A stretch of DNA of 64,000 nt from assembly GCA_021777055.1 (NCBI GenBank), contig JAIQZO010000044.1, forward strand, positions 1 through 64,000, written 5' to 3'. This DNA comes from Candidatus Anammoxibacter sp. (GTDB lineage: Bacteria > Planctomycetota > Brocadiia > Brocadiales > Anammoxibacteraceae). How positions within the stretch are numbered: position 1 is the stretch's first letter; each line of letters begins with the position of its first letter. The notes below the pieces were generated by a model. It worked only from the letters and a program-made list of their open reading frames with translations. It was not told the DNA's origin and did not search any database. Position numbers and translations under genes: made by a program. Below, one piece after another: positions 1-7,904 of this stretch.

Positions 1-186
1 GTGCTAACATTAAGTGCCTAAAATGCCTAAAGTGCGCTAAAATGCCTAAAATTATAGAAATTTATTATTAATAAAAAACAAAGCTATTAACTTTAGGTAC
101 TTTTTCGCATCATGATGTTGCAAAATGTTCATAAATATGGAACATTATTGCACTGCAAAAGGCTAACTGGACAATGCTGACAATTT
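1..186. repeat. Left arm of long inverted repeat
   Basis: This stretch matches the reverse complement of about 2064-2290. Shared blocks include CCTAAAATTATAGAAATT, TATTATTAATAAAAAACAA, and a run containing ATAAATATGGAACATTATTG followed by CACTGCAAAAGGCTAAC. The outer end carries short iterations of GTGCCTAAA/ATGCCTAAA. The pair encloses the ZIP-like gene and the alkD relic. No ORF with coding character lies inside the arm, and the repeat may extend left of the window. Confidence 0.8.
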
Positions 187-250
187 GATGCTTTATTCTG
201 AATTCAGTCTCCTTTATTCTGTATTCTCTATTTGGTTGCTGCTTCGCCGC
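187..250 (-). repeat. Dispersed palindromic repeat (family 1)
   Basis: Copy of the family defined by TTCTGAATTC, TCTCCT, TATTCTCTATTTGGTTG and a terminal GCTTCGCCGC. It is inverted relative to the copy at 1887-1956, so the pair makes a second, inner inverted repeat around the same two genes. Its closest match in the window is 20583-20646. Confidence 0.75.
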
Positions 251-356
251 GCGATGTATATTTACATTTTCTCATGTTCCCTCTTGCGATAACTGGAGAA
301 ATAGAGTAAAAAATGAGATTCAAGAATATATAAAAACAAAAAATGAGAAGAAAAAA

Positions 357-1100
357 ATGATAGAGACAAGTTTATTAAACGGATCGGCTTTCTGGATAAT
401 CCTTGGTTTTGCCTTTATCTTGTGTTTTCAACACCTCTTTATATCTTATATTTTTAGTTGGATACATTACAAAGCTGATAATACTAACACAAAAAAGCAC
501 CTCAACATAAGAATTATTACCACATCATTAGGTGGAGGTATTGCCATTGCATATGTGTTTTTACAATTATTACCAGAACTTGATGACGTTTATCATTTCC
601 ATATAGCTCTATACGGCTTTATTATTGTTTACGGTATAAATCATCTGATATCAAAAGTGACCTCAAATAATGGTGATGATAAAAGCCATACTGAAAAAAG
701 GTGGAAGTTTGCCGTAAGCATTTTCATCCTGTTTATTTATAATGCATTAATAATATATACAATGAAAGAGCATTTAAAGTATGGTACTTCAAGTATAATT
801 CAATTTATGTTTGCCATGGTTCTACACCTTTTGGGTAGTGATTACACCCTATCGGAGAAACAATTCTTCTATTTTCATTCCTGGGGACGTTTTGTTTTAG
901 CCTCTGCACCTATTACTGGCTGGCTTATCTTATGGTTGGCCCCAGATTTCGGCATTCATCCTGATGTTTTAACAGCAGTTCTTGCGGGGTTTATTATGCT
1001 TAATGTTTTTAAAGAGGAGATTCCGGAAAATAATCACACTAGTTTTCGTTGGTTTGTTTGCGGTATTGCTATCTTTGCCGCTTTGATTATACTTAAATAG
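357..1100 (+). CDS. ZIP-like integral membrane protein
   Basis: A 247-residue polytopic membrane protein with about eight hydrophobic segments (roughly residues 11-32, 52-72, 80-98, 118-137, 143-160, 178-196, 201-217, 230-246). A segment reading GGGIAIAYVFLQLLPEL, followed later by LAGFIMLNVFKEEIPE, recalls the small-residue and acidic helices of ZIP (SLC39-like) metal transporters. The canonical HxxxE metal motif is not obvious, so metal transport is only a suggestion. Several His and Asp/Glu sit in the loops. The start ATG follows GAGAAGAAAAAA, a weak ribosome site. The gene sits inside a long inverted repeat together with the alkD relic 63 bp downstream, which suggests that the pair may have moved as a cassette. 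Confidence 0.6.
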   Translation: MIETSLLNGSAFWIILGFAFILCFQHLFISYIFSWIHYKADNTNTKKHLNIRIITTSLGGGIAIAYVFLQLLPELDDVYHFHIALYGFIIVYGINHLISKVTSNNGDDKSHTEKRWKFAVSIFILFIYNALIIYTMKEHLKYGTSSIIQFMFAMVLHLLGSDYTLSEKQFFYFHSWGRFVLASAPITGWLILWLAPDFGIHPDVLTAVLAGFIMLNVFKEEIPENNHTSFRWFVCGIAIFAALIILK

Positions 1101-1162
1101 TCAATTCATCATAAAGAGACTATATTCCTCAGTTTTAAGGAATATGCTTATCGAGAAAAAAA

Positions 1163-1868
1163 ATGGTATATCAAGAGATAATAGATCATTTCCTAAGTTT
1201 GGCAAATCCGACAATAGCAGAACACTCTCAACGTTTTTTCAAGACAGCCAAGGGTGAGTATGGTTATGGAGATAAGTTTCTAGGCATTCGAGTTCCGGTT
1301 ATCCGTCAATCTGTAAAAAAGTATAAAGCAACTTCGCTAAGCACCATAGAAAAGCTCTTGCGGTCTGAGTATCACGAAGTCAGGTTATTTGCATTGCTCC
1401 TTTTAGTTTTACACTTCTCAAAAAACAACACGGAGGAGCAAGAGAAAATTTATCACCTATATTTAAACAACACTCAGTATATAAATAACTGGGACTTGGT
1501 TGACAGTTCTGCCCATCTCATTATGGGACCATATTTAGAGAATAGAGATAGAACCAGATTAACAGAACTATCTAGATCAAGTTCCATTTGGGAAAGGCGG
1601 ATAGCAATTATCTCCACTTTCTACTTCATTAAGATCAATCAATTTAATGAAACACTGCACATTTCAAAACAGCTACTAGAAGGATCAAGAAGATTTAATA
1701 CATAAAGCAGTGGGCTGGATGCTTAGAGAAGTGGGAAAGAGGGACTTAGCCAAAGAAGTTCTATTCTTAAAAACTCATTATCAAAATATGCCAAGAACAA
1801 TGTTAAGGTATGCCATTGAAAAATTCTGCAAAGAAGATAGACAAAAGTATCTAAATGGTAATGTGTGA
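1163..1868 (+). pseudogene. DNA alkylation repair (AlkD-like) gene, frameshifted
   Basis: The first frame gives 180 residues with AlkD-family HEAT-like features (GEYGYGDKFLGIRVPVIR near the N-terminus, NNWDLVDSSAHLI in the middle, WERRIAIISTFYFI later). It then runs into a stop at 1705. The family C-terminus continues in another frame from about 1687: [20 protein letters not shown], then [12 protein letters not shown], ending with TGA at 1866-1868. The combined length of about 234 codons equals a normal AlkD, an alkylpurine DNA glycosylase. The shift falls at about 1680-1690, in CTAGAAGGATC, and looks like one extra base. A sequencing error is possible. If real, the enzyme loses its last helices. 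Confidence 0.8.
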
Positions 1869-1886
1869 CAAGCAAATAACATAGAG

Positions 1887-1956
1887 CAGCTCAAGGGGTT
1901 GCAACCAAAATACAGGAAACTGGAGTCAGGAGACAGAATTCAGAAGAAAGCATAAA
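1887..1956 (+). repeat. Dispersed palindromic repeat (family 1)
   Basis: Contains GTTGCAACCAAAATACAGG, GGAGTCAGGAGACAGAATTC and AGAAGAAAGCAT. It is the inverted partner of 187-250. The GCGGCGAAGCCGC palindrome is eroded here to CAGCTCAAGGGGTTGC. Confidence 0.7.
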
Positions 1957-2063
1957 GTTGAAGATTTTGTTCTTATAACAAGAGATAAATATATACAAAA
2001 GTACAATGTGAGAACTGAATGGTAATCAATGTTAAATAAGCAGACAAACCCTACATTTTCTCA

Positions 2064-2290
2064 GTATTGTCCGGTTAGCCTTTTGCAGTGCAATAATGTT
2101 CCATATTTATGGATATTTTTCAACATCATCATGTTGAGAATTGCCTAAAATGCCTAAATTACTTAAAGTACCTTAAGTTAATACTTGTTTTTTATTAATA
2201 ATAAATCAATTTCTATAATTTTAGGCACTTTAGGCACTTTAGGCACTTTAGGCTTTTAGGCATTTTAGGATCTGGATGTTAGCGTCTATA
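2064..2290. repeat. Right arm of long inverted repeat, with TTTAGGCAC iterations
   Basis: Reverse-complement match to 1-186. It contains three perfect tandem copies of TTTAGGCAC (2220-2228, 2229-2237, 2238-2246), followed by diverged copies. A related motif GGACAACGCTGACA recurs just outside at 2314-2327, like GGACAATGCTGACA at 170-183. The arm ends about 85 bp from the stop of the TRAP binding-protein gene. Confidence 0.8.
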
Positions 2291-2374
2291 TCTGCCAAGC
2301 AAATACATAAGCGGACAACGCTGACATTTTTTGAACATCTATCAATAATCTTAAAACGCTCCAACACTATATCC

Positions 2375-3460
2375 CTATAACCCAAGAATAGAGTTATAGG
2401 CAATCTCTGATACGGCTGCCCAGGCAGAAACATCTTTCTGAAATTTGCTGTACGAAGCATAAACTTTTTTACTCATTGGATCTTTAGATGTAAGTTCATC
2501 CATCACATCTTTAGTGTGACTTTTTAATGCTTTCAGCACACTATCAGGGAACCTTTTGAGCTGAACACCATAAGCATTTATTAATTTCTGCAAATATATA
2601 TTATTTCTGGATTCAAACTCCGACAGTATCCATAAATTCATCCTATAGGCCGCAGTTTTAATTACCGCCTGTAAGTCCTTAGTGAGGCTTTCAAATGCCT
2701 TTCTATTGATAAAAAGCTCTAGAGTTGCTGATGGTTCCTGCCAACCAGGGTAATAGTAGTACTTTGCCGTTCTGTGGAAGCCCATCAAATAGTCATGGTA
2801 AGGTCCAACCCATTCGGCAGCATCAATCACCCCTCGTTCCATATTCATATAGATCTCACTACCCACCGATAGAACCACAGTAGCGCCTGCTTTTGTAATC
2901 ACCCTCCCACCAAATCCCGGCATTCTCATTTTTAAGCCTTTATAATCTTCTATTGTTCTTATCTCTTTATTAAACCAACCGCCCATTTGGACACCAGTAT
3001 TTGCAACAGGCATTGATATGAGATTAAAAGGAGCATACACTTCTTGCCACAACTCTAACCCACCGCCGGCATAAAACCATCCGTTTGTCTGCTGTGCCGT
3101 CATTCCAAATGGCACTGCGGTAAAGAATATAGCAGCTGCAGCCTTTCCTCCCCAAAAATACGATGAACCGTGGCCCATCTCAATTACGCCCTGGCTTACG
3201 GCTTCAAATGACTCAAGAGGAGGGACTAGTTCTCCACCTCCGTAAATCCTTATCTTAAGCTTACCACCAGACATCTCCTCTATCAGTCTAGCCAACATTT
3301 CTGCACCTTCCCCCAATAATGGGGAATTCGGCGGCCAGGCAGTAACCATTCGCCAATTATATTTTCTTGCAACATGAACCGCTGGTGCCCCAACTGCAAA
3401 GGTTGCACCCGTTACAGCTCCGGCTTTTTTCAGAAAGTTACGCCTACTATTTTCATCCAT
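2375..3460 (-). CDS. TRAP transporter solute-binding protein (DctP family)
   Basis: Periplasmic substrate-binding subunit of a TRAP-type organic-acid transporter, about 361 residues. The N-terminus MDENSRRNFLKKAG carries a twin-arginine (Tat) signal followed by a hydrophobic stretch. The mature part shows family landmarks: MVTAWPPNSPLLGEGAE, SGGKLKIRIYGGGELVPP, and GLKMRMPGFGG containing the Arg that normally binds the substrate carboxylate. Aromatic-rich stretches (HRTAKYYYYPGW) resemble the TakP-like 2-oxoacid-binding branch, but the ligand cannot be called. The ATG at 3460 is preferred because it follows GGGGAAATTTG. An upstream in-frame start at 3520 would translate a dispersed repeat. 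No DctQ or DctM membrane genes lie nearby, so the gene is an orphan here. Confidence 0.85.
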   Translation of the reverse strand: MDENSRRNFLKKAGAVTGATFAVGAPAVHVARKYNWRMVTAWPPNSPLLGEGAEMLARLIEEMSGGKLKIRIYGGGELVPPLESFEAVSQGVIEMGHGSSYFWGGKAAAAIFFTAVPFGMTAQQTNGWFYAGGGLELWQEVYAPFNLISMPVANTGVQMGGWFNKEIRTIEDYKGLKMRMPGFGGRVITKAGATVVLSVGSEIYMNMERGVIDAAEWVGPYHDYLMGFHRTAKYYYYPGWQEPSATLELFINRKAFESLTKDLQAVIKTAAYRMNLWILSEFESRNNIYLQKLINAYGVQLKRFPDSVLKALKSHTKDVMDELTSKDPMSKKVYASYSKFQKDVSAWAAVSEIAYNSILGL

Positions 3461-3494
3461 CAAATTTCCCCGAATGCCCCCCAAAGACCATAAA

Positions 3495-3545
3495 ACGGCG
3501 AAGCCGCAACCAAAAGACAAGATAGCAGATACAGGATTCTAGATA
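3495..3545 (+). repeat. Dispersed palindromic repeat (family 1)
   Basis: Contains CGGCGAAGCCGCAACCAAAA followed by GATACAGGATTCTAGATACTGG. It lies directly upstream of the TRAP binding-protein gene and would be read as a false N-terminal extension of it. Confidence 0.65.
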
Positions 3546-3565
3546 CTGGCAAATAGTTATACTTC

Positions 3566-3784
3566 TAGAGTTTTTTTTGTCGAGATGCCTCATGAAAAGA
3601 AAGACAATTCTCGTTTAATATATAACGTTTTAAGGCGTTGGGATAAATAATCATGCATCTAGTATCAAGTAACCAGTACCTATAGTGTCCCAAATAACTT
3701 AACAATCGCCAGCAAAAATTTCTTTCTAAAAAAAACGAGTTTTTATTGGGTAATACTATAGTACGGTAAAACCGCAACCAAATT
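3566..3784 (-). repeat. Dispersed repeat (family 2) with family 1 fragment
   Basis: Reads on the minus strand as ACTATAGTATTACCCAATAA, a T-rich TTTTTTTTAGAAAGAAATTT tract, then GTACTGGTTACTTGATACTA and GCATGATTATTTATCCCAAC. A second copy lies at 21305-21520 and partial copies at 20296-20340 and 58172-58330. The right end (3764-3784) is a degenerate family 1 palindrome. The apparent 70-codon reading frame is a translation of the repeat. Confidence 0.65.
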
Positions 3785-3791
3785 TATAAAT

Positions 3792-3966
3792 TAGATTCTT
3801 ACACAGTAATTGAGAGAACTTATCTCGCAAATTTATAATCAACTGAAAATAAAGTATTTTTAGAGTTTATGGTTCACTGTTCACGGTTAAAGATACGGAA
3901 TCAAAAAACAGTTAAACGCTGAACGTTGAACCTTTAAATCCCAAAAATTTCAAATATTTTTGGCTA
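3792..3966 (+). repeat. Dispersed repeat (family 3), copy A
   Basis: About 175 bp matching the reverse complement of 38309-38474. Shared blocks are TTAGATTCTTACAC, AATCAACTGAAAATAAAGT, GGTTCAC, GAACCTTTAAA and CCCAAAAATTTCAAATATTT. It contains no coding sequence. Confidence 0.75.
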
Positions 3967-4483
3967 AATTTACAATTGAGATTTGAAGTAGGAGAAAGCA
4001 GGTGCATAGACTAACTGCCCATATCCTTGTTACACCTTTCCAAACAATCATTTAAGCTAATTATCAACAAAAATCCCTCTTAAAAAGAGAAGCTCCTATA
4101 AAGCAGTCCTATTATAATGCTCGCTGGTTATAATAATCCATTTTATATTCTATAATTAATTATTTTACCATTTGCCGATATTAAAAAGAATTCTATTGTG
4201 AATTTTAGTGTCAATAATAGGCAAGATAAGGTTGACATTAAATTAAAAATTGAGTAAAATGTTCCAAACTACTGGGCATCTATACACTTAACTGTGTTTT
4301 TTAGCAATGTTAACTCGTAAGGCATTTAGCATCACCCCAGCACACCCTTAGTGTGACAAGCCTTTTATGTATAGTATGACAAAACTATTGTTTCTTCTTT
4401 TTTATCTCCTCCTTTTAAATATGAACTATTGCACATTTTGTTAATGAAAAGTTTAGACATTTTGTAAATCAATAAGACAAAAA
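3967..4483. other. Intergenic region ahead of the parA-like operon
   Basis: AT-rich non-coding stretch. It holds the promoter at 4232-4260 and, in the predicted 5' leader, a small nested dyad: AAGGC (4319-4323) with GCCTT (4360-4364) enclosing CACAC (4341-4345) with GTGTG (4351-4355). No other gene is visible. Confidence 0.5.
4232..4260 (+). promoter_or_regulatory. Sigma-70-type promoter for the parA-like operon
   Basis: TTGACA at 4232-4237 and TAAAAT at 4255-4260, separated by exactly 17 bp. The implied leader to the first ATG is about 215 nt. Confidence 0.6.
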
Positions 4484-5728
4484 ATGGCAAAAAACAAAAA
4501 AAGCACGGAAAAAAGCACCGAAAAGAGTATTAAGACGGAAAAGCCTAAAGAACAAGACGAACAAGTTAAACCAACTGATACTGAATCTGAAAAAGGTAAA
4601 ACTGAAAAGGTTTTTGTGAAAGGTTTTACAAAAACTGGATCTAGCCCCAAAAAGAAGCCTAAGCCAGGAAATAGTAACGAGTTAAAAGGTGACTTTGAGA
4701 GTGAGATAAAGAAATTAAAGGTACAGTTAAATACTTCGCTGCAAGAAAACTCTGATTTACTGGCAGATTTGGAACAGGTTAGACAGGAGAGTAGAAACCT
4801 TCGATCTAAGCTGACCGGACTTGGCGTTGATGTTTCTTCTTTGCAAAGAGATGAAGAAACTGATCTTAGTCCTGAAGAGGATGAAACCAGAGAAAACATC
4901 CGGCTACTTGAGTGGCGCCTATCATCAATTGCATCAGGATTAAAATTTGATCAGGCCAGGGTTCAGCTATTTTTGCACTTTAAGGGCGGAACAGGAAAAA
5001 CTACCCTTGCGGCTTCAACCGGTTTTAAACTTGCGGAACTGGGATACAAGGTTTTAATGTTAGATACTGATCCCCTTGGACAGCTCACCGAGTTCTTTCG
5101 CATTACAAATATTGAAGTAAAAGATTCTTTGTATGATGTATTGATAAATGGAAAAGAGATATCAAAGGCAGTTGTAAACACCAGGGTAAAGAACCTTGAT
5201 ATAATTCCTTCTAATTTGAGTTTATCTGCTATTGAAGTACCACTTTCGGGGTTACCTTTGCCGGGAGAAAGACTGCGCAGAGCTTTAACAAGTTTAAAAA
5301 CAAAATATGATTTTATTCTTATTGACTGTGCGCCTAATATAGGATTTCTATCTCTAAATGCAATTTTGTCATCAAATGACATCTTTATTCCTGTACAGCC
5401 GGATTATTTATCATTTTATGGTTTAAAAACTTTATTTGAGATCATTGCATCCATTGAGAATGATTTTTTGATTAGTTTTGATAATGTCTGCGTTGTTTTA
5501 AATAGATTTAATGAATATCAGAAGGTTTGTTTCAGTGCTATGCGCGCACTGGAAACACACTATTATGAATATTTATTGAAGTCCATAATTCGTGAGTCAT
5601 CAGATATTACCAATGCTATTAGTTCAGGCAAGACAGTTTTTGAGTTAAATAAAATGTCAAAAGGTAGTGAAGATATACTTAAGTTTATTTTTGAAGTACT
5701 TTTTTATGTTGGAGGCAAAAAATGGTAA
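4484..5728 (+). CDS. ParA/MinD-type ATPase with coiled-coil N-terminal extension
   Basis: A 414-residue protein. Residues 1-65 are very Lys/Glu-rich and probably disordered, with the repeat KSTEKSTEKS near the start. About 66-150 is predicted coiled coil with charged heptads. The ParA ATPase follows, with deviant Walker A KGGTGKTT at 167-174, a switch-like MLDTDPLGQLTEF and LIDCAPNIGFLSLNA as Walker B. Such ATPases form ATP-dependent dimers that bind DNA or membrane and position plasmids, chromosomes, chemosensory arrays or microcompartments. There is no ParB or parS-like element nearby. The neighbour overlaps by 7 nt and encodes a small coiled-coil protein, as expected for a McdA/McdB-like cargo-positioning pair. 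The N-terminal extension is unusual for classical ParA. The cargo is unknown. Confidence 0.85.
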   Translation: MAKNKKSTEKSTEKSIKTEKPKEQDEQVKPTDTESEKGKTEKVFVKGFTKTGSSPKKKPKPGNSNELKGDFESEIKKLKVQLNTSLQENSDLLADLEQVRQESRNLRSKLTGLGVDVSSLQRDEETDLSPEEDETRENIRLLEWRLSSIASGLKFDQARVQLFLHFKGGTGKTTLAASTGFKLAELGYKVLMLDTDPLGQLTEFFRITNIEVKDSLYDVLINGKEISKAVVNTRVKNLDIIPSNLSLSAIEVPLSGLPLPGERLRRALTSLKTKYDFILIDCAPNIGFLSLNAILSSNDIFIPVQPDYLSFYGLKTLFEIIASIENDFLISFDNVCVVLNRFNEYQKVCFSAMRALETHYYEYLLKSIIRESSDITNAISSGKTVFELNKMSKGSEDILKFIFEVLFYVGGKKW

Positions 5729-6183
5729 ATCGTTATAATGAAATTGCCGAAAAAATGCCGTGGGTTAAGAAAAAAGAGAACCCAAAAAAACCTTGGGATA
5801 GTCCTGCAAAAGATGAATCAACGCAACCGGCATCCGGGTCTGAAATGGTAGCAAACAAGAGTGATGTTATTGCAAGGGTTAAAGACATACAAAACAAGAT
5901 CAGTATCTTGACCGATGAAAAGGAGGCACTTACAGCAGAACTTGTGAGTGTAAGAGCAGAATTTAGTGAAAAAGACAGAGTAATAGAGGAAAAAGATAGC
6001 ACCATTGATGAACTAAACGCCAAGGTTGAATTGTTAGAAAATGAGAAAAAGGGATGGGATGCAAAACTTGGAGATCTTGAGCAAACGTTAAAAACGGCAA
6101 CTGCAGAAAAGATATATCTAGAAGAAGAGCTTGCTGTCGCAGACAAAACAATAAACGAAATAAACAACCTATTGTCATCATAA
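5722..6183 (+). CDS. Small coiled-coil protein, putative ParA partner
   Basis: 153 residues. The start ATG lies within ATGGTAA, overlapping the last codons of the ParA-type gene, so translation is probably coupled; GGAGGC sits just upstream. The N-terminal 45 residues are basic and disordered, with two Trp-containing motifs (MPWVKKKE and KKPWDSP). Residues about 48-150 form one continuous, highly charged coiled coil with no Cys and no signal peptide. There is no recognisable domain. By position and architecture it could be the adaptor linking the ATPase to its cargo, analogous to McdB or other ParA partners. That is inference from context, not homology. A strong hairpin terminator follows immediately. 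Confidence 0.75.
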   Translation: MVNRYNEIAEKMPWVKKKENPKKPWDSPAKDESTQPASGSEMVANKSDVIARVKDIQNKISILTDEKEALTAELVSVRAEFSEKDRVIEEKDSTIDELNAKVELLENEKKGWDAKLGDLEQTLKTATAEKIYLEEELAVADKTINEINNLLSS

Positions 6184-6191
6184 AAAAAACT

Positions 6192-6229
6192 AAAAACGTA
6201 AATTTTGCATGATTGCTATTTACGTTTTT
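6192..6229. terminator. Bidirectional terminator hairpin
   Basis: Perfect 12-bp inverted repeat AAAAACGTAAAT (6192-6203) and ATTTACGTTTTT (6218-6229) between convergent genes. It has A-rich and T-rich flanks on both sides. The uvrC stop codon (6220-6222) lies inside the right arm. Confidence 0.8.
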
Positions 6230-7878
6230 GTTTTATCTCCTGACTGAAACTGCGCCTTTGATCGTAGTTTTTTGTGATATGTGATTGCAAAGCGGTGTGC
6301 CTCATCACGGATCCTTTGTATTAGAAGTAATTCAGCCGAATCTGAGCCCAAATCAACATGTTCATCATTGTCAGGTAAAAATATACGGTCAATAGTATTC
6401 TCTTTTTTGCGCCCTTTTGCAACACTAATAACATTATGATCATTAATGGCTAGCTCATTAAGCACGTTTAAAGCGACACTCAGGTGACCTTTGCCACCAT
6501 CAATTACTGTAAGGTCAGGGAAATCATTCAATTCCAATGCTTTGGCATAGCGTCTCTTTAGAATCTCATGCATCATGGCGAAATCATCGGTTTGAAATAC
6601 ACCCTTTATACGGTAACGTCTGTACGATGATTTGTGAGGATTCCCCGCCTTAAAGACCACCATTGCACCAACTGCCAGTTTACCTCCAATATTTGAGATA
6701 TCAAAACACTCAATCACATTTGGTATAGTAGTTAATTTGAATAGATCGGCCATTGACTTTAATGTTGCCTCTATCTTATCACCTTGACCGGTTAATGAGT
6801 TTAGGCTATTTTCCGCGTTTTTTTCGGCCATTTCCAACAGTTTCAACTTTTCTCCACGCTGCGGCCGTATAACCTCTACCTTCTGTCCCTTAAGCTCACT
6901 TAATAGCTCCTCCAATACTTCCTTATCATCTGGCTCAAAAGGAGCTATAATCTCTTTTGGAATGAAATTATTGTTGCAATAAAATTGATTTAAGAACGAA
7001 TTAAAGCTCTCTTCAGGATTATTAAGCTTTAAAGAGAAACGGAAGGATGAAACATCCACCAGATTTCCAGCCCTTATGTACATTGCCTGTATACATATCT
7101 CCTTCTTGTTAGTCTTATACCCAAAAACATCTCTGTCCACAAACTTCATACAATGTATCTTCTGCTTCTCCACTGTCTTTTCTATGGCCGCAACCCTGTC
7201 TCTTATCTTTGCAGCATCTTCATATCGTAATGATGCAGATGCTTTTAACATATCTGTTTTTAGTACATCAATTAATTCATTATTCTTCCCTTTTAAGACT
7301 AAAATTACTTGATCAATTAACTTTCTGTAGGACTCTTTGTCTATCATTTTGCAACATGGCCCTGAACATTTGCCCAACTGAAAGTATAAACAAGGTCTTT
7401 TTCTATTCCGAAACACATTATCGCTACATTTACGAACAGCAAATACTTCATTAATATACCTAATGGTCTCACGAACAGACTTACTTGAGGAGTAAGGGCC
7501 AAAGTAGCTGGCACCGTCTTTCTCAATCTGGCGTACAATTACCAGGTGCGGATACGGTTTGCGAAGATCAATCTTGATGCTGACAAAGGTCTTGTCATCC
7601 CTCAGGTTAATATTGAAACGTGGTCTGAACTGTTTGATAAGATTATTTTCAAGTATCAGGGCCTCTTTTTCCGTATCTGTAATCAGGTAATCTATATCAT
7701 CAACCCGTTTGACAAGAAACTGACAGTATACCCTATCATCCCCATTTGATTGAAAATAACTCTTCACCCTATTACGCAAGTTTTTTGCCTTACCAACATA
7801 TATTACCTCATTACGGGAGTCCTTCATCATATAAACCCCCGGATATTTTGGTAATGATTTCAATTTATCAGCTAACAT
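6220..7878 (-). CDS. uvrC: Excinuclease ABC subunit C, lacking C-terminal HhH domain
   Basis: UvrC makes the 3' and 5' incisions around bulky DNA lesions after UvrAB damage recognition. The N-terminal GIY-YIG nuclease is visible (YPGVYMMKD, VIYVGKAKNLRNRV). The Cys cluster (RKRPCLYFQLGKCSGPC), the UVR motif (LRYEDAAKIRDRVAAIE) and the RNase H-like C-terminal nuclease (IECFDISNIGG, DLTVIDGGKGHL, DEAHRFAITYH) follow in order. At 552 residues the protein stops right after KKLRSK. The tandem helix-hairpin-helix domain, which in other UvrC proteins follows this motif and helps DNA binding and 5' incision, is absent. The stop lies in a terminator, leaving no room for the domain. The start ATG gives the usual MLADKLKSLPKYPGVYMM N-terminus. 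Confidence 0.93.
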   Translation of the reverse strand: MLADKLKSLPKYPGVYMMKDSRNEVIYVGKAKNLRNRVKSYFQSNGDDRVYCQFLVKRVDDIDYLITDTEKEALILENNLIKQFRPRFNINLRDDKTFVSIKIDLRKPYPHLVIVRQIEKDGASYFGPYSSSKSVRETIRYINEVFAVRKCSDNVFRNRKRPCLYFQLGKCSGPCCKMIDKESYRKLIDQVILVLKGKNNELIDVLKTDMLKASASLRYEDAAKIRDRVAAIEKTVEKQKIHCMKFVDRDVFGYKTNKKEICIQAMYIRAGNLVDVSSFRFSLKLNNPEESFNSFLNQFYCNNNFIPKEIIAPFEPDDKEVLEELLSELKGQKVEVIRPQRGEKLKLLEMAEKNAENSLNSLTGQGDKIEATLKSMADLFKLTTIPNVIECFDISNIGGKLAVGAMVVFKAGNPHKSSYRRYRIKGVFQTDDFAMMHEILKRRYAKALELNDFPDLTVIDGGKGHLSVALNVLNELAINDHNVISVAKGRKKENTIDRIFLPDNDEHVDLGSDSAELLLIQRIRDEAHRFAITYHKKLRSKAQFQSGDKTKT

Positions 7879-7904
7879 AATTAGAATTTGCGATTCTTGC
7901 GCCC

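Noticed and set aside
2220-2253. Tandem TTTAGGCAC units resembling a short direct-repeat array
   Set aside because: The units are contiguous without spacers, only three are perfect, and no cas gene is present, so this is not CRISPR. They are part of the inverted-repeat arm.
2248-2460. 70-codon minus-strand frame overlapping the TRAP gene end and the repeat arm
   Set aside because: It lies half in the repeat and half antiparallel in frame to a well-supported gene.
3565-3777. 70-codon minus-strand frame
   Set aside because: It is a translation of the family 2 repeat. The same words (YWLLDTRC and NALK) appear in the repeat copy at 21363.
4453-4899. 148-codon Ser/Leu/Phe-rich minus-strand frame
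   Set aside because: It is the antisense of the Lys/Glu-rich parA-like N-terminus, and composition explains the open frame.
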